Of a stretch of DNA of 55,251 nt, positions 7,713-16,032 are shown in pieces. Location: contig CALXFT010000006.1 in NCBI GenBank assembly GCA_944387635.1, positions 1-55,251 of the forward strand, read 5' to 3'. Below the pieces are notes generated by a model. That model did no database searches and was not told the DNA's origin. It worked only from the letters and a program-made list of their open reading frames with translations. Within the stretch, counting starts at the first letter, position 1, and each line of letters opens with the position of its first letter. This stretch comes from an uncultured Oscillospiraceae bacterium. GTDB taxonomy: Bacteria > Bacillota > Clostridia > Oscillospirales > Oscillospiraceae. The translations under genes were made by a program, and so were the position numbers.

Positions 7713-9314
7713 TTATTTCTCCTCAGATAGCTTGCCGATCAGAGAAGCTCTGCATCGTTTCGACAGATTTCCCAAAGTTATCATGCCATTCATGGCGCCC
7801 AGAATGAAGACAGGCGCGTAGATATACAGGTACCTGGCCCGGCTCTCAAACAGCAGCTCAAAGATCAAAATGCCGATGATGGACAGCTCGATCACCAGCC
7901 ACTTCTCTCTTTCCGCCCTGGCCTGATTTCCAAAGATTCCGGCCATATTCAGGATCAGCACCGCGATCCAGAAGCCTTGCTCCAGGGTGAAAAGGGTCAG
8001 ATAGTTCTCTCCCCATGCGTAATAATACGAGCGCAGGGTCTCGGACAGGCCGGTATGGACGTTGTCACCAATCTTTTCAAAGAATCCGCCCTCCGCGCCC
8101 CAGCTGAAGGTTCCGTCATTGACATTCATGAGCATCTTGTTGGATAAAAATTTCAGCAGGCTCCCCGGGTCAAAGCTGCCGATCCTCTGGGAAAACACTT
8201 CCAGATTCATTTTCGACCGCTCCCGGGCCGTGGGGATGCTCATTGACAGGTTCACGTCATCCTGATTATAGGCGCCGTTGGTTTCCCGGTTGAACCCCAT
8301 CATCAAATAATGGGTCAGGCTGAGCTGACTTTCCTCGTTGGCTTCAAAGCCGCCGGCGGCGTACAAGCGGTTCAGGCCGAAGGACACACTGCCCACAACC
8401 GCCGCGCACAGACAGACCGCGGCCAGAACCTTCTTCCAGTTCCGCGGCCAGTATCCGGCCTTCCGCAAAAGCAGCCGGCCTATGACAATGGCAATGAGCA
8501 CAATGAGGACCTGGGGCTTGATCAGATATCCCAGATATCCCAGCAGGCACATGAGGACCCACCGCAAAACCACGGCAATGCCTTTCTTTTGGTACAGCCA
8601 GAGGATCAGAATCGGAAGAAACAGCGCGAAGGAATCGGAATAGCAGATCACCTTCCACCCGGACAGTCCGAACAAGACGCATCCAATGCCATATCCCACC
8701 GCCGCCGCATTCCTTCCCGCCGTTTGCTTTCCAATGACGAAGATCAGGTAGCAGGTCAGGCTGCTGATGGCACAGTTGCAGATAATGATGGGCATCAGCG
8801 GCGCCTGTTCCCAGGTAAAGCCCAGGACCTGGCTCACTTTCTGGATCAGGTAAAAAATATGCACCAGCAGCAGATTGTTCGGGTAAATTTTAAAATAGCC
8901 GCCGTTGATCTGGTTGATATCCTCGCCGTTGAGCAAGGCGTTCACACCGGGAATGATGGCATAGCCGGGGTCCCAGCCTGTTTCAAAGTAGATGTTGTAG
9001 CCGATAAACACCTGCGCCGCGAACAGGACCACCGTACAGATCCGGATTCTTCTGTCAAACCGGTCCGGGTCCTCCCATGCGTTCATTTGCCAGTCCCGGA
9101 TGACGCTGAGCACCCAGAAAAAAACCACGATCAGCACAAACACATAGTTTCTGACGGGAAAGTACCGTTTCACGGGATAGGAGTAATCCCCGTCGAAAAA
9201 GAAAATCAGCACAGCAATCCATAGAAAAAGCACAGCGCTGACACAGCGCGCCGCGTCCGTCAGGAAAAAACGGACCCGCTGTTCTCCCCTTTGCAGCCGA
9301 CCATAATCTTTCAT
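7713..9314 (-). CDS. Polytopic membrane protein, probable GT-C-type glycosyltransferase
   Basis: The 533-residue product has about ten or more hydrophobic segments. An early extracytoplasmic loop, ETGWDPGYAIIPG, contains the acidic D-P pattern seen in the first loop of GT-C enzymes. Large soluble stretches at about residues 320-420 lie outside the membrane. GT-C enzymes use polyprenyl-phosphate sugars made by GtrB-type synthases, and such a gene follows after 2 bp. The two are therefore likely one surface-glycosylation cassette. The start ATG is preceded by GAGGTG. The acceptor is unknown, and family assignment is by topology and context rather than strong motifs. Confidence 0.68.
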   Translation of the reverse strand: MKDYGRLQRGEQRVRFFLTDAARCVSAVLFLWIAVLIFFFDGDYSYPVKRYFPVRNYVFVLIVVFFWVLSVIRDWQMNAWEDPDRFDRRIRICTVVLFAAQVFIGYNIYFETGWDPGYAIIPGVNALLNGEDINQINGGYFKIYPNNLLLVHIFYLIQKVSQVLGFTWEQAPLMPIIICNCAISSLTCYLIFVIGKQTAGRNAAAVGYGIGCVLFGLSGWKVICYSDSFALFLPILILWLYQKKGIAVVLRWVLMCLLGYLGYLIKPQVLIVLIAIVIGRLLLRKAGYWPRNWKKVLAAVCLCAAVVGSVSFGLNRLYAAGGFEANEESQLSLTHYLMMGFNRETNGAYNQDDVNLSMSIPTARERSKMNLEVFSQRIGSFDPGSLLKFLSNKMLMNVNDGTFSWGAEGGFFEKIGDNVHTGLSETLRSYYYAWGENYLTLFTLEQGFWIAVLILNMAGIFGNQARAEREKWLVIELSIIGILIFELLFESRARYLYIYAPVFILGAMNGMITLGNLSKRCRASLIGKLSEEK

Positions 9315-9383
9315 TGCTTACACCTCAATTTCTCCGCGGAAGCACCGATATCTGAGCTCATGCTATTTCATTCAGAAATGGTG

Positions 9384-11315
9384 TCAGATATCGATATTCA
9401 CCGCGTATTTGGCGTTGTTTTCAATCCACTGCTTTCTCGGCTCCACCTGTTCGCCCATGAGAATGGTGAAAATGGCGTCGGCCCGCTGGGCGTCTTCCAG
9501 GGTGATCCGGCGCAGGGTCCGCTTCTCCGGGTCCATGGTGGTCTCCCACAGCTCGTGGGGGTCCATTTCGCCCAGGCCCTTGAATCGGGAGATGTCCACC
9601 TTGGCGTTGGGGTTGTCCGCCCGCATGGCAGAGGAGATTTTGTCCCGCTCTTCGTCGGAGTAGGCCACCTTCACGGTCCGGCCCCGGGTCAGCTTGTACA
9701 GGGGAGGCACCGCGGAGTAGACGTAGCCGTGCTCAATGAGCGGCCGCATGTAGCGGAAGAAGAAGGTCAGCAGCAGCGTCCGGATGTGGGCGCCGTCCAC
9801 GTCGGCATCGGACATGATGACCACCTTGTGGTAGCGCAGCTTCTCAATGTCAAATTCCTCCCCAATGCCGGCGCCCAGGGCCACGATCAGAGGATAGAGC
9901 TTGTCGTTGCCGTAGATCTTGTCCGCCCGGGCCTTCTCCACGTTGAGCATCTTGCCCCACATGGCCAGAATCGCCTGGAACCGGGAGTCCCGGCCCTGAA
10001 TGGCGGAGCCCGCGGCGGAGTCGCCCTCGACGATGTAGATTTCACACAGGCTGGGGTCCCGCTCGTTGCAGTCCTGGAGCTTGTCCGGCATCTGTCCCGA
10101 CTCCAGGCCCGTCTTGCGGCGGATGGACTCCCGGGCCTTTCGGGCGGCCTCCCTGGCCCGGTTGGCCATCATGGCCTTCTCCAGAATGACCTTGGCAATT
10201 TGGGGGTGTTCTTCGAAATAGGTGGTCAGCTGATCGTTGACGATCTGGTCCACCAGGGTCCGGATATAGGCGTTTCCCAGCTTGGCCTTGGTCTGGCCCT
10301 CGAACTGGGCGTCGGTGAGCTTGACGGAGATAATGGCAGTAATGCCCTCCCGGCAGTCCTCGCCGGAGACCTTGTCGTCGCCCTTGATGATGCCGTTCTT
10401 CAGGCCGTAGTTGTTCAGCACCCTGGTCAGGGCGGTCTTGAAGCCCGTCTCGTGCATGCCGCCTTCCGGCGTGCGCACGTCGTTGGCGAAGCTCATCATA
10501 AGCTCGCTGTAGCCGTCGTTGTACTGCACGGCCACTTCGGCGGAGGCGTCGGCCTTGGACCCGCGCATGTAGATCACTTCTTCGTGGATGGGGGTCTTGT
10601 TCTGGTTGCACCAGACCGCGAACTCCCGGATGCCGCCTTCGTAGCACATGGTGTCGCTGACGGGCTTCTCGTCGTCCCGGTCGTCGGTGATGGTGATGGT
10701 CAGCCCCGCGTTCAGAAAGGCCTCCTCCCGCATGCGCTCGTGGAGAATTTCGTAATCGTAAATCAGGGTGTCGAACATCTCCGGGTCCGGCTGGAAGGTG
10801 ACTTCCGTGCCGTTTTTGTCGGTCCTGCCTACGATGGTCATCTCCTGGGTGATATGGCCCCGGGCGAACTTCATCTCGTAGATATTGCCGTTCTTGTGGA
10901 CCCGGACCCGCAGCCACTGGCTCAGGGCGTTGACTACGGAGGCGCCCACGCCGTGGAGGCCGCCGGAGACCTTGTAGCCGCCGCCGCCGAACTTGCCGCC
11001 GGCATGGAGCACCGTGTACACCACTTCCAGGGCGGGACGGCCCGTCTGGGGCTGGATGTCCACGGGAATGCCGCGGCCGTCGTCGGTGACGGTGATGGAG
11101 TTGCCGGGGTTGATGGTCACGTTGATGTGCTTGCAGTACCCGGCCAGGGCCTCGTCGATGGCGTTGTCCACGATCTCATAGACCAGGTGGTGCAGACCCG
11201 AGGAGGAGGTGGAGCCGATATACATGCCCGGACGCTTCCGGACCGCCTCCAGTCCCTCCAGGACCTGAATCTGCTCCGCGCCGTATTCCTGGGTTACTTT
11301 GGTTTCTTCAGACAT
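9384..11315 (-). CDS. gyrB: DNA gyrase subunit B
   Basis: This is the 643-residue ATPase subunit of gyrase. The GHKL ATP-binding motifs are visible as NAIDEALAGY, DDGRGIPVD and GGLHGVGASVVNALS. The TOPRIM metal site is EGDSAAGSA together with DADVDGAHIRTLLL. The C-terminal GEMDPHELWETTMDP block is canonical. The start at 11315 (MSEETKVTQEYG) is preceded by GGGGAGA; an in-frame open stretch upstream has no ribosome binding site. recF lies 109 bp upstream. Two glycosyltransferase genes follow before gyrA instead of gyrA itself. Confidence 0.97.
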   Translation of the reverse strand: MSEETKVTQEYGAEQIQVLEGLEAVRKRPGMYIGSTSSSGLHHLVYEIVDNAIDEALAGYCKHINVTINPGNSITVTDDGRGIPVDIQPQTGRPALEVVYTVLHAGGKFGGGGYKVSGGLHGVGASVVNALSQWLRVRVHKNGNIYEMKFARGHITQEMTIVGRTDKNGTEVTFQPDPEMFDTLIYDYEILHERMREEAFLNAGLTITITDDRDDEKPVSDTMCYEGGIREFAVWCNQNKTPIHEEVIYMRGSKADASAEVAVQYNDGYSELMMSFANDVRTPEGGMHETGFKTALTRVLNNYGLKNGIIKGDDKVSGEDCREGITAIISVKLTDAQFEGQTKAKLGNAYIRTLVDQIVNDQLTTYFEEHPQIAKVILEKAMMANRAREAARKARESIRRKTGLESGQMPDKLQDCNERDPSLCEIYIVEGDSAAGSAIQGRDSRFQAILAMWGKMLNVEKARADKIYGNDKLYPLIVALGAGIGEEFDIEKLRYHKVVIMSDADVDGAHIRTLLLTFFFRYMRPLIEHGYVYSAVPPLYKLTRGRTVKVAYSDEERDKISSAMRADNPNAKVDISRFKGLGEMDPHELWETTMDPEKRTLRRITLEDAQRADAIFTILMGEQVEPRKQWIENNAKYAVNIDI

Positions 11316-11392
11316 AAATGAATCTCCCCTGCCCCAATTTTTTCTCAGGGCGAATATATTGCTGAAACAGAGCCAAGGCTCATATGGAACAA

Positions 11393-11434
11393 ATTGTCCA
11401 TTGTCCATTATCCATTATCCATTGTCAATTATCC
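11393..11434. repeat. Six 7-bp tandem repeats (ATTRTCM)
   Basis: Units read ATTGTCC, ATTGTCC, ATTATCC, ATTATCC, ATTGTCA and ATTATCC without gaps. The array covers the last codons and stop of recF and runs into the gyrB leader. On the plus strand the units contain TTATCCA, the first seven bases of a DnaA box; the last one reads TTATCCACT. This may be chance in an AT-rich simple repeat. Confidence 0.75.
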
Positions 11435-12531
11435 ACTGCCGTTCCGTCCCGTATATGAATGGTCCTTCCCAAAGTGGTGAACCGTCCCTCCTCGCAGCAG
11501 GTAATGAAAACCTGGCCCCGGGTGATCTGGTTCAGCACAAAATCCTGCCGCCCCGGGTCCAGCTCCGAGAGCACGTCGTCCAGCAGCAGCACCGGCTCCT
11601 CCTGCCACTGGCGGGCCATAAGCTCCCGCTGGGCAAGCTTTAAGCTGATGGCCGCCGTCCGGGTCTGGCCCTGGGAGCCGTAGGTCTTCAGATCCACGCC
11701 GCTTAAGCGGACCGTGAAGTCGTCCTTGTGAGGCCCCGTCAGGCACTGGCCGGAGTCCAGCTCCGCCTGATAGTGCCTTTGCAGATGTTCCTGTAAGTCC
11801 TCCACAAGGCTGCCCACCGGGGCAAAGGGGTCCTTCACCGTGGACACGGTCTTGTACTCCAGGGTAAATTCCTCCCGGCCTCCGGAAAACTGCCGGTGAA
11901 ACCCGGCCGCCGACTCCTCCATGGCCCGGTAAAACCTGGCCCGGTAGGAGATGAGCAGCGCTCCCACCTGGCACAGCCGCAGGTTGTACTCCGGCAAAAT
12001 CTCCAGCATGGCCCGATTCTCGTGGTGCTCCTTCAGAATCCGGCTCTTGTGCTCCAGAATCCGGTTGTACTCGGCCAGAGAGGCGTCGTAGTTGGGTCTA
12101 AGTTGACATAACGCAAGATCGGAAAACCGCCTGCGCTGGGCGGCGCCGGTTTTCAGGACCATCAGGTCCTCGGGACAGAAAAGCACGCCGGGCAGAACCC
12201 CGGCAATCTCCTCCAGGGTCTTCTTTTTAGCGCCGTTGCGGAACATCTGCCTGGGCCGGGGGCCTCGGAACAGGACGAAGCGAAGAGACTGCTCCCGCTC
12301 CTGGGAGAAGACCTTCCCCTGAAGCTGGGAGAAGTCCCGGTGGAAGCCCACCAGCTCCGAGGAGCGCTGGGTCCGGAAGCTCTTTCCGCTGCCCAGATAG
12401 TGAATGGCCTCCAGGAGATTGGTCTTGCCCTGGGCGTTGTCCCCCACGATCAGGTTTACGCCCGGGTCAAAGTCCAGCCTGCACAGTGGGTAGTTCCGGA
12501 AGCCCTCCAGCTCCAGTGAAATCAGGTTCAT
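11425..12531 (-). CDS. recF: DNA replication and repair protein RecF
   Basis: RecF is an SMC/ABC-like ATPase that loads RecA at gaps with RecO and RecR. The start is ATG at 12531 (MNLISLELEGFRNY), giving 368 residues, the usual length. Walker A is GDNAQGKTNLLEAI, the signature-like region lies near SLKLAQRELMA, and Walker B is LLLDDVLSELDPGRQ. The ATG overlaps the stop of the S4-domain gene as ATGA, so dnaN, S4 and recF are translationally linked. The C-terminus ends inside a 7-bp tandem repeat, which fixes the last few residues (AVDN). Confidence 0.96.
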   Translation of the reverse strand: MNLISLELEGFRNYPLCRLDFDPGVNLIVGDNAQGKTNLLEAIHYLGSGKSFRTQRSSELVGFHRDFSQLQGKVFSQEREQSLRFVLFRGPRPRQMFRNGAKKKTLEEIAGVLPGVLFCPEDLMVLKTGAAQRRRFSDLALCQLRPNYDASLAEYNRILEHKSRILKEHHENRAMLEILPEYNLRLCQVGALLISYRARFYRAMEESAAGFHRQFSGGREEFTLEYKTVSTVKDPFAPVGSLVEDLQEHLQRHYQAELDSGQCLTGPHKDDFTVRLSGVDLKTYGSQGQTRTAAISLKLAQRELMARQWQEEPVLLLDDVLSELDPGRQDFVLNQITRGQVFITCCEEGRFTTLGRTIHIRDGTAVDN

Positions 12532-12773
12532 GCCTGACTCCGAATCCGGAAGGCCGCTCCCTGATATTCGAACCGGTCGCCGGGATAGAGTTTCTTGCCC
12601 CGCATGGCGCACACTTCCTCATTCACCGTGACCTTCCCCTCCTGGATCACCACCTTGGCCTCGCCGCCGGAGCCCACCAGATCCGCCAGCTTCATGGCGT
12701 CCTGGAGCTTGATGAACTCCGTGTGGATGGTCAGATCCCGGCAGCCGTCCTTCTTCTTTACCGTAACTTTCAT
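12528..12773 (-). CDS. yaaA: S4-domain RNA-binding protein YaaA
   Basis: This 81-residue S4 protein sits between dnaN and recF, exactly as yaaA does in Bacillus. The S4 fold shows in FIKLQDAMKLADLVGSGGEA followed by VVIQEGKVTVNEEVCAMRGKKLYPGD. The family has been tied to ribosome large-subunit assembly in Bacillus; its role here is inferred. It starts 10 bp after dnaN and overlaps recF. Confidence 0.92.
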   Translation of the reverse strand: MKVTVKKKDGCRDLTIHTEFIKLQDAMKLADLVGSGGEAKVVIQEGKVTVNEEVCAMRGKKLYPGDRFEYQGAAFRIRSQA

Positions 12774-12783
12774 ATTCCGCTCC

Positions 12784-13893
12784 TCAATTGCTCTTGATTC
12801 TCACCGGAAGAACCATATAGGCAAAGTCGTACTTGTCCTCGGCGGGGGTCATGACGATGGAGCTCAAGCCGTTGGTCAGCTCCAGGGTCACCTCCTCCCC
12901 GGGGATCACCCGCAGGGCTTCGGCCAGGAAGCGGCCGTTGAAGCCGATCTCCAGCTCCTTGCCGTCCCCGGCGATGGGGCAGCGGTCCTCCGCCGCGCCG
13001 ATGGTGGTGCTGGTCCGCATAAGCAGCTCCTGGTTGCTGAAGACGCAGCGGACCGGGCTTTTGTACTTTTCCGATACGATCAGACACACCCGCTCCACGG
13101 AAGCGGCCAAATCCGAGATGTTGGCCACCAGCTTAATGGGGCAGTTGGTGGGGACCACCCGCCGCCAGTCCAGGAACTCCCCGTCCAGAAGCCGGCAGAC
13201 CAGGGTGGCGCTGCCCATCTGGAAGAGAATGTGCTTGGCGCCCAGGGTGAAGGACGCGGGCTCCTCGGAATCGGAGACGATCTTCTCCACTTCCTTCAAT
13301 CCCTGGGCGGGGACCACGAAATTCATAGTCCGGCCCGAGGGCTCCTGAAAGTGGAAGGTCCGCCGGGCCAGCCGGAAGCCGTCCACGGCAATGGTGGTAA
13401 TGGTCTGGTCCGTGACCTCGAATTTCACGCCGGTGTGAATGGGGCGGCTCTGGTCCTCGGACACGGAGAAGATGGTGCCGGTAATCAGCTCCTTGAGCTT
13501 GCTCTGGGGCAGATACACGGGCCGGCCCTCGTTGACGTCGGGCAGGGTGGGATAGTCCTCGGCGCTCTCGGCGGAGATGGTGAAGGAGGCATAGCCGGAG
13601 CGGATGGAGACCTTAAAGTTGTCGTCCACCACCACGGTGACGGGTCCCTCCGGCAGACGCCGGATGATGTCGGAGAAGAGCTTGGCCGGCAGAATGCAGC
13701 GGCCCGGGTCCTTGACCTCGGCCTCCATGTCATAGGTGATGGCGGTTTCCATATTGTAGCCCGTCAGGCTCAGCCCATGGCCGGTGGTGCAAAGGATGCC
13801 TTCTATGATGGAAAGACTGCTTTTCTGGGCCACGGTGCGGCTGGCGATGTTCAGCCCCGTGACCAGCATACTTTTTTCACAGGTAAAGCGCAT
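12784..13893 (-). CDS. dnaN: DNA polymerase III sliding clamp (beta subunit)
   Basis: The clamp holds the replicative polymerase on DNA as a ring-shaped dimer of three-domain subunits. The start ATG at 13893 (MRFTCEKSMLVTGLNIASRTV) is preceded by AAGGAA at 8 nt, giving 369 residues. Clamp motifs include SLSIIEGILC, DGFRLARRTF in the middle domain and the C-terminal YDFAYMVLPVRIKSN, which ends like the hydrophobic-groove tail of other clamps. It is separated from dnaA by the DnaA-box-rich gap. Confidence 0.97.
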   Translation of the reverse strand: MRFTCEKSMLVTGLNIASRTVAQKSSLSIIEGILCTTGHGLSLTGYNMETAITYDMEAEVKDPGRCILPAKLFSDIIRRLPEGPVTVVVDDNFKVSIRSGYASFTISAESAEDYPTLPDVNEGRPVYLPQSKLKELITGTIFSVSEDQSRPIHTGVKFEVTDQTITTIAVDGFRLARRTFHFQEPSGRTMNFVVPAQGLKEVEKIVSDSEEPASFTLGAKHILFQMGSATLVCRLLDGEFLDWRRVVPTNCPIKLVANISDLAASVERVCLIVSEKYKSPVRCVFSNQELLMRTSTTIGAAEDRCPIAGDGKELEIGFNGRFLAEALRVIPGEEVTLELTNGLSSIVMTPAEDKYDFAYMVLPVRIKSN

Positions 13894-14189
13894 AGTCAGG
13901 TTCCTTTCTTGCTTAGAATCAGAGAATATATAGATCAATCAGAAGAATAGGCAGTCGTAACAGCGGTAGAGGAAATTTATGTGGAAAACTGGAATTTCTC
14001 CAGACGCCGCAAGGTTTTTTTCTCCACAGGCCGATGTGGAAAGAAGGTGGTTTTTCCACATCGGCTGTGGAAGCCGTCGAAGGCGGAAAGTTCTCCACAG
14101 AAAAGTTTTCCACATTCCACAGACCCTGTGGAGAAATTTTGGAGTAAAAAAAGAGAAGGAAAAGCCGGACGGGGAACCCGTCCCCTACA
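13894..14189. other. oriC: Chromosomal replication origin (oriC)
   Basis: The 296-bp gap between dnaA and dnaN contains nine DnaA-box-like sites on both strands. They lie at 13980-13988, 14020-14028, 14035-14043, 14052-14060, 14066-14074, 14091-14099, 14106-14114, 14113-14121 and 14127-14135. Most read TTTTCCACA or TTCTCCACA; none is the perfect TTATCCACA. An AT-rich stretch on the dnaN side (about 13916-13950) may be the unwinding element. Placement between dnaA and dnaN is standard for Firmicutes. Genes left of here run leftward and those just right of dnaA run rightward, in line with forks leaving this site. Confidence 0.9.
14167..14188. repeat. Short GC-rich hairpin repeat inside oriC, abutting the dnaA stop
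   Basis: This copy is identical over 22 nt to part of the repeat at 3387-3409: stem GGACGGG/CCCGTCC then CCTAC. It ends 2 bp before the dnaA stop codon, so it could end dnaA transcripts or insulate oriC. Confidence 0.75.
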
Positions 14190-15503
14190 TTACAGGCAGG
14201 AGTTGATATTGGCCGTAATGTCGCGGATGTTGTTTTGCAGGTTGGTGTCGGAATTTTTCAGAGCCACCTCCACCTTGCGGATGGCGTAGAGCACCGTGGA
14301 GTGGTCCCGGGAGAATTCCTTGCCGATGTCCGGCAGGGACAGGTTGGTCAGCTTCCGGATCAGGTACATGGCGATCTGCCGGGCCTCGGCGGTGCCCTTG
14401 TTCTTCTGGGTGCCCCGGAGAATGGATTCGTCGATGTTGTAGAACTTGGACACCTGGCTGATAATCAGGCTGGGGGTGGGCAGGGCGCTGCCCTCGTTCT
14501 TGAACATGTCCGACACCACCCGGGAGATGTTGGGCAGGTCCAGGGTCATGTTGTTCAGATCCCGGTAGGCCAGGATCTTCTTCACCGTGCCCTCCAGCTG
14601 ACGGACGTTGGTGGTGATGTTGATGGCGATATAGTTGCATACCTCGTCGCTGAGATCCAGACCCAGCTGCTTGGCCTTGTTCTTCAGAATGGCCATACGG
14701 GTCTCGTAGTCCGGGGGATTGATGTCCGCGGTCAGGCCCCAGAGGAACCGGCTGCGCAGACGCTCTTCCAGAGTCAGCATGTCGTCGGGCTTCCGGTCGG
14801 AGGTCAGGACGATCTGCTTATTCTCCTCATAGAGCTTATTGAAGGTGTGGAAAAACTCCTCCTGGGTGGACTCCTTTCCGGCGATGAACTGGATGTCGTC
14901 CACCAGGAACAGGTCCGCCTCCCGGTACTTGGACCGGAACTCGATGTTCTTGCCGCTTTTAATGGCGTCGATCAGCTCATTGGTAAACTGGTCGCCTTTG
15001 ATATAGACGATGTTGGCGTTGGGGCGGTCCCGGCGGATGCCGTTGGCGATGGCGTAGAGCAGATGGGTCTTGCCCACGCCGGGGGGGCCGTAGATGAACA
15101 GGGGGTTATAGACCTGGCCCGGAGTCTTGCTGACCGCGATGGCCGCCGAATGGGCGAACCGGTTGGAGGGGCCTACCACGAAGTTGTCGAAGGTGAACTG
15201 GGGATTGAATTCCATGGAGGAGGCGGCTTTCCCGCTGGATTTGCGGGCGTTCATCTCCTCGTCTCCGAAGACCAGGAGCTTTGCGTCGGAGTTGAAGATC
15301 TCCCGCAGGGCGTCCTGGATATGGCCTGTGCAGTGACGGCGGATGATGTCCCGCCGGAAGTCCGAGGGGGAGTAGAGGATCAGGTTGTTCTCATTGAGTT
15401 CCACAACTTCGGCGTCGTCAAACCAGGCGGAAACGGTGACGGACCCCAGCCGTTCTTCCAGATAAATTAAAACCTTGGCCCAAACATAGGCGGATGAATA
15501 CAT
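14190..15503 (-). CDS. dnaA: Chromosomal replication initiator DnaA
   Basis: DnaA is an AAA+ ATPase that binds boxes in oriC and opens the duplex. The 437-residue protein has the N-terminal interaction domain, a short linker rich in small residues near 80-95, Walker A GPPGVGKTHLL, Walker B LFLVDDIQFI, and the domain IV signature EFSRDHSTVLYAIRKV. The usual RDHTTV reads RDHSTV here. It is slightly shorter than Bacillus DnaA because of the linker. AAAGGAG precedes the ATG by about 8 nt. The rpmH-rnpA genes that often precede dnaA are absent. Confidence 0.98.
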   Translation of the reverse strand: MYSSAYVWAKVLIYLEERLGSVTVSAWFDDAEVVELNENNLILYSPSDFRRDIIRRHCTGHIQDALREIFNSDAKLLVFGDEEMNARKSSGKAASSMEFNPQFTFDNFVVGPSNRFAHSAAIAVSKTPGQVYNPLFIYGPPGVGKTHLLYAIANGIRRDRPNANIVYIKGDQFTNELIDAIKSGKNIEFRSKYREADLFLVDDIQFIAGKESTQEEFFHTFNKLYEENKQIVLTSDRKPDDMLTLEERLRSRFLWGLTADINPPDYETRMAILKNKAKQLGLDLSDEVCNYIAINITTNVRQLEGTVKKILAYRDLNNMTLDLPNISRVVSDMFKNEGSALPTPSLIISQVSKFYNIDESILRGTQKNKGTAEARQIAMYLIRKLTNLSLPDIGKEFSRDHSTVLYAIRKVEVALKNSDTNLQNNIRDITANINSCL

Positions 15504-15585
15504 GGTTCGGCTCCTTTCCTGTCTTTCTTGGCAGAGCCCAAAAAGGGGGCGCGCTTTTTCTTTTGGGCAGAATCACTCACCCTAA

Positions 15586-15614
15586 ATTTTATCATATTTT
15601 ACTAGAAAAGACAA
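15586..15614 (-). promoter_or_regulatory. Predicted dnaA promoter
   Basis: Read on the minus strand, TTGTCT is followed after 17 bp by TAAAAT. Transcription would begin about 75 bp upstream of the dnaA start. The leader contains an inverted repeat, GCCCAAAA/TTTTGGGC (15536-15568), that could form a hairpin ahead of the ribosome binding site. A single DnaA-box-like TTTTCCACA lies upstream at 15650-15658, which would permit autoregulation. Confidence 0.6.
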
Positions 15615-15660
15615 GCGGTTTTTGGGCAAGTAAAATATTTCCCGCCGGCTTTTCCACAGA

Positions 15661-15815
15661 ATGCGGGTTTCCCGTTCCGTCGGTGCGGAAACGCGGGAGG
15701 CGAAACGCCTCCCCTACGATTGTGACGTGCATCCTCCGCAGGGGACGGGTTTCCCATCCCGCTCTGCCAGGTCTGCGTCCCGTCGGCCGGTGCGGAAACG
15801 CCTCCCCTGCGAAAG
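15661..15815. repeat. Composite GC-rich hairpin repeats upstream of dnaA
   Basis: Bases 15661-15716 contain GGGAGGC-GAAA-CGCCTCCC-CTAC, preceded by a conserved block around TTCCGTCGGTGCGGAAACGC. This is nearly the same as 37921-37976 in the other orientation. A decayed second copy follows (about 15735-15815). No gene is supported from 15504 to 16032 apart from promoters and these repeats. Confidence 0.65.
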
Positions 15816-15909
15816 CCGAGAAGGACGCGGCGGGCGGACAAGTATTTTCCGGGGAGGGACTTGTCAAAAAGGGGTTGAAATTTCTATGGGATTTTGGCTT
15901 CTTTCCGCC

Positions 15910-15938
15910 TTGACCCCTGGAAAGTACTATGCTAAAAT
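15910..15938 (+). promoter_or_regulatory. Predicted promoter of the YitT-family gene
   Basis: TTGACC at 15910-15915 and TAAAAT at 15933-15938 are separated by 17 bp. The leader to 16033 contains two GC hairpins (CCTCCCC/GGGGAGG and CCGGGG/CCCCGG). Confidence 0.65.
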
Positions 15939-16032
15939 CAAAAATAGAAGGCCCTCCCCAGAAAGCGGGGAGGAAAATACGCTCCGGGGGCCTGCCCCGG
16001 AAATTCCGATTTTCGGGATTGGAGAATGGAAT

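Noticed and set aside
9291-11321. Long plus-strand frame opposite gyrB
   Set aside because: It is antisense to gyrB, with no ribosome binding site and no recognisable domain.
11393-11434. CRISPR array
   Set aside because: The units are only 7 bp with no spacers. No array with regular spacers was seen anywhere in the window.
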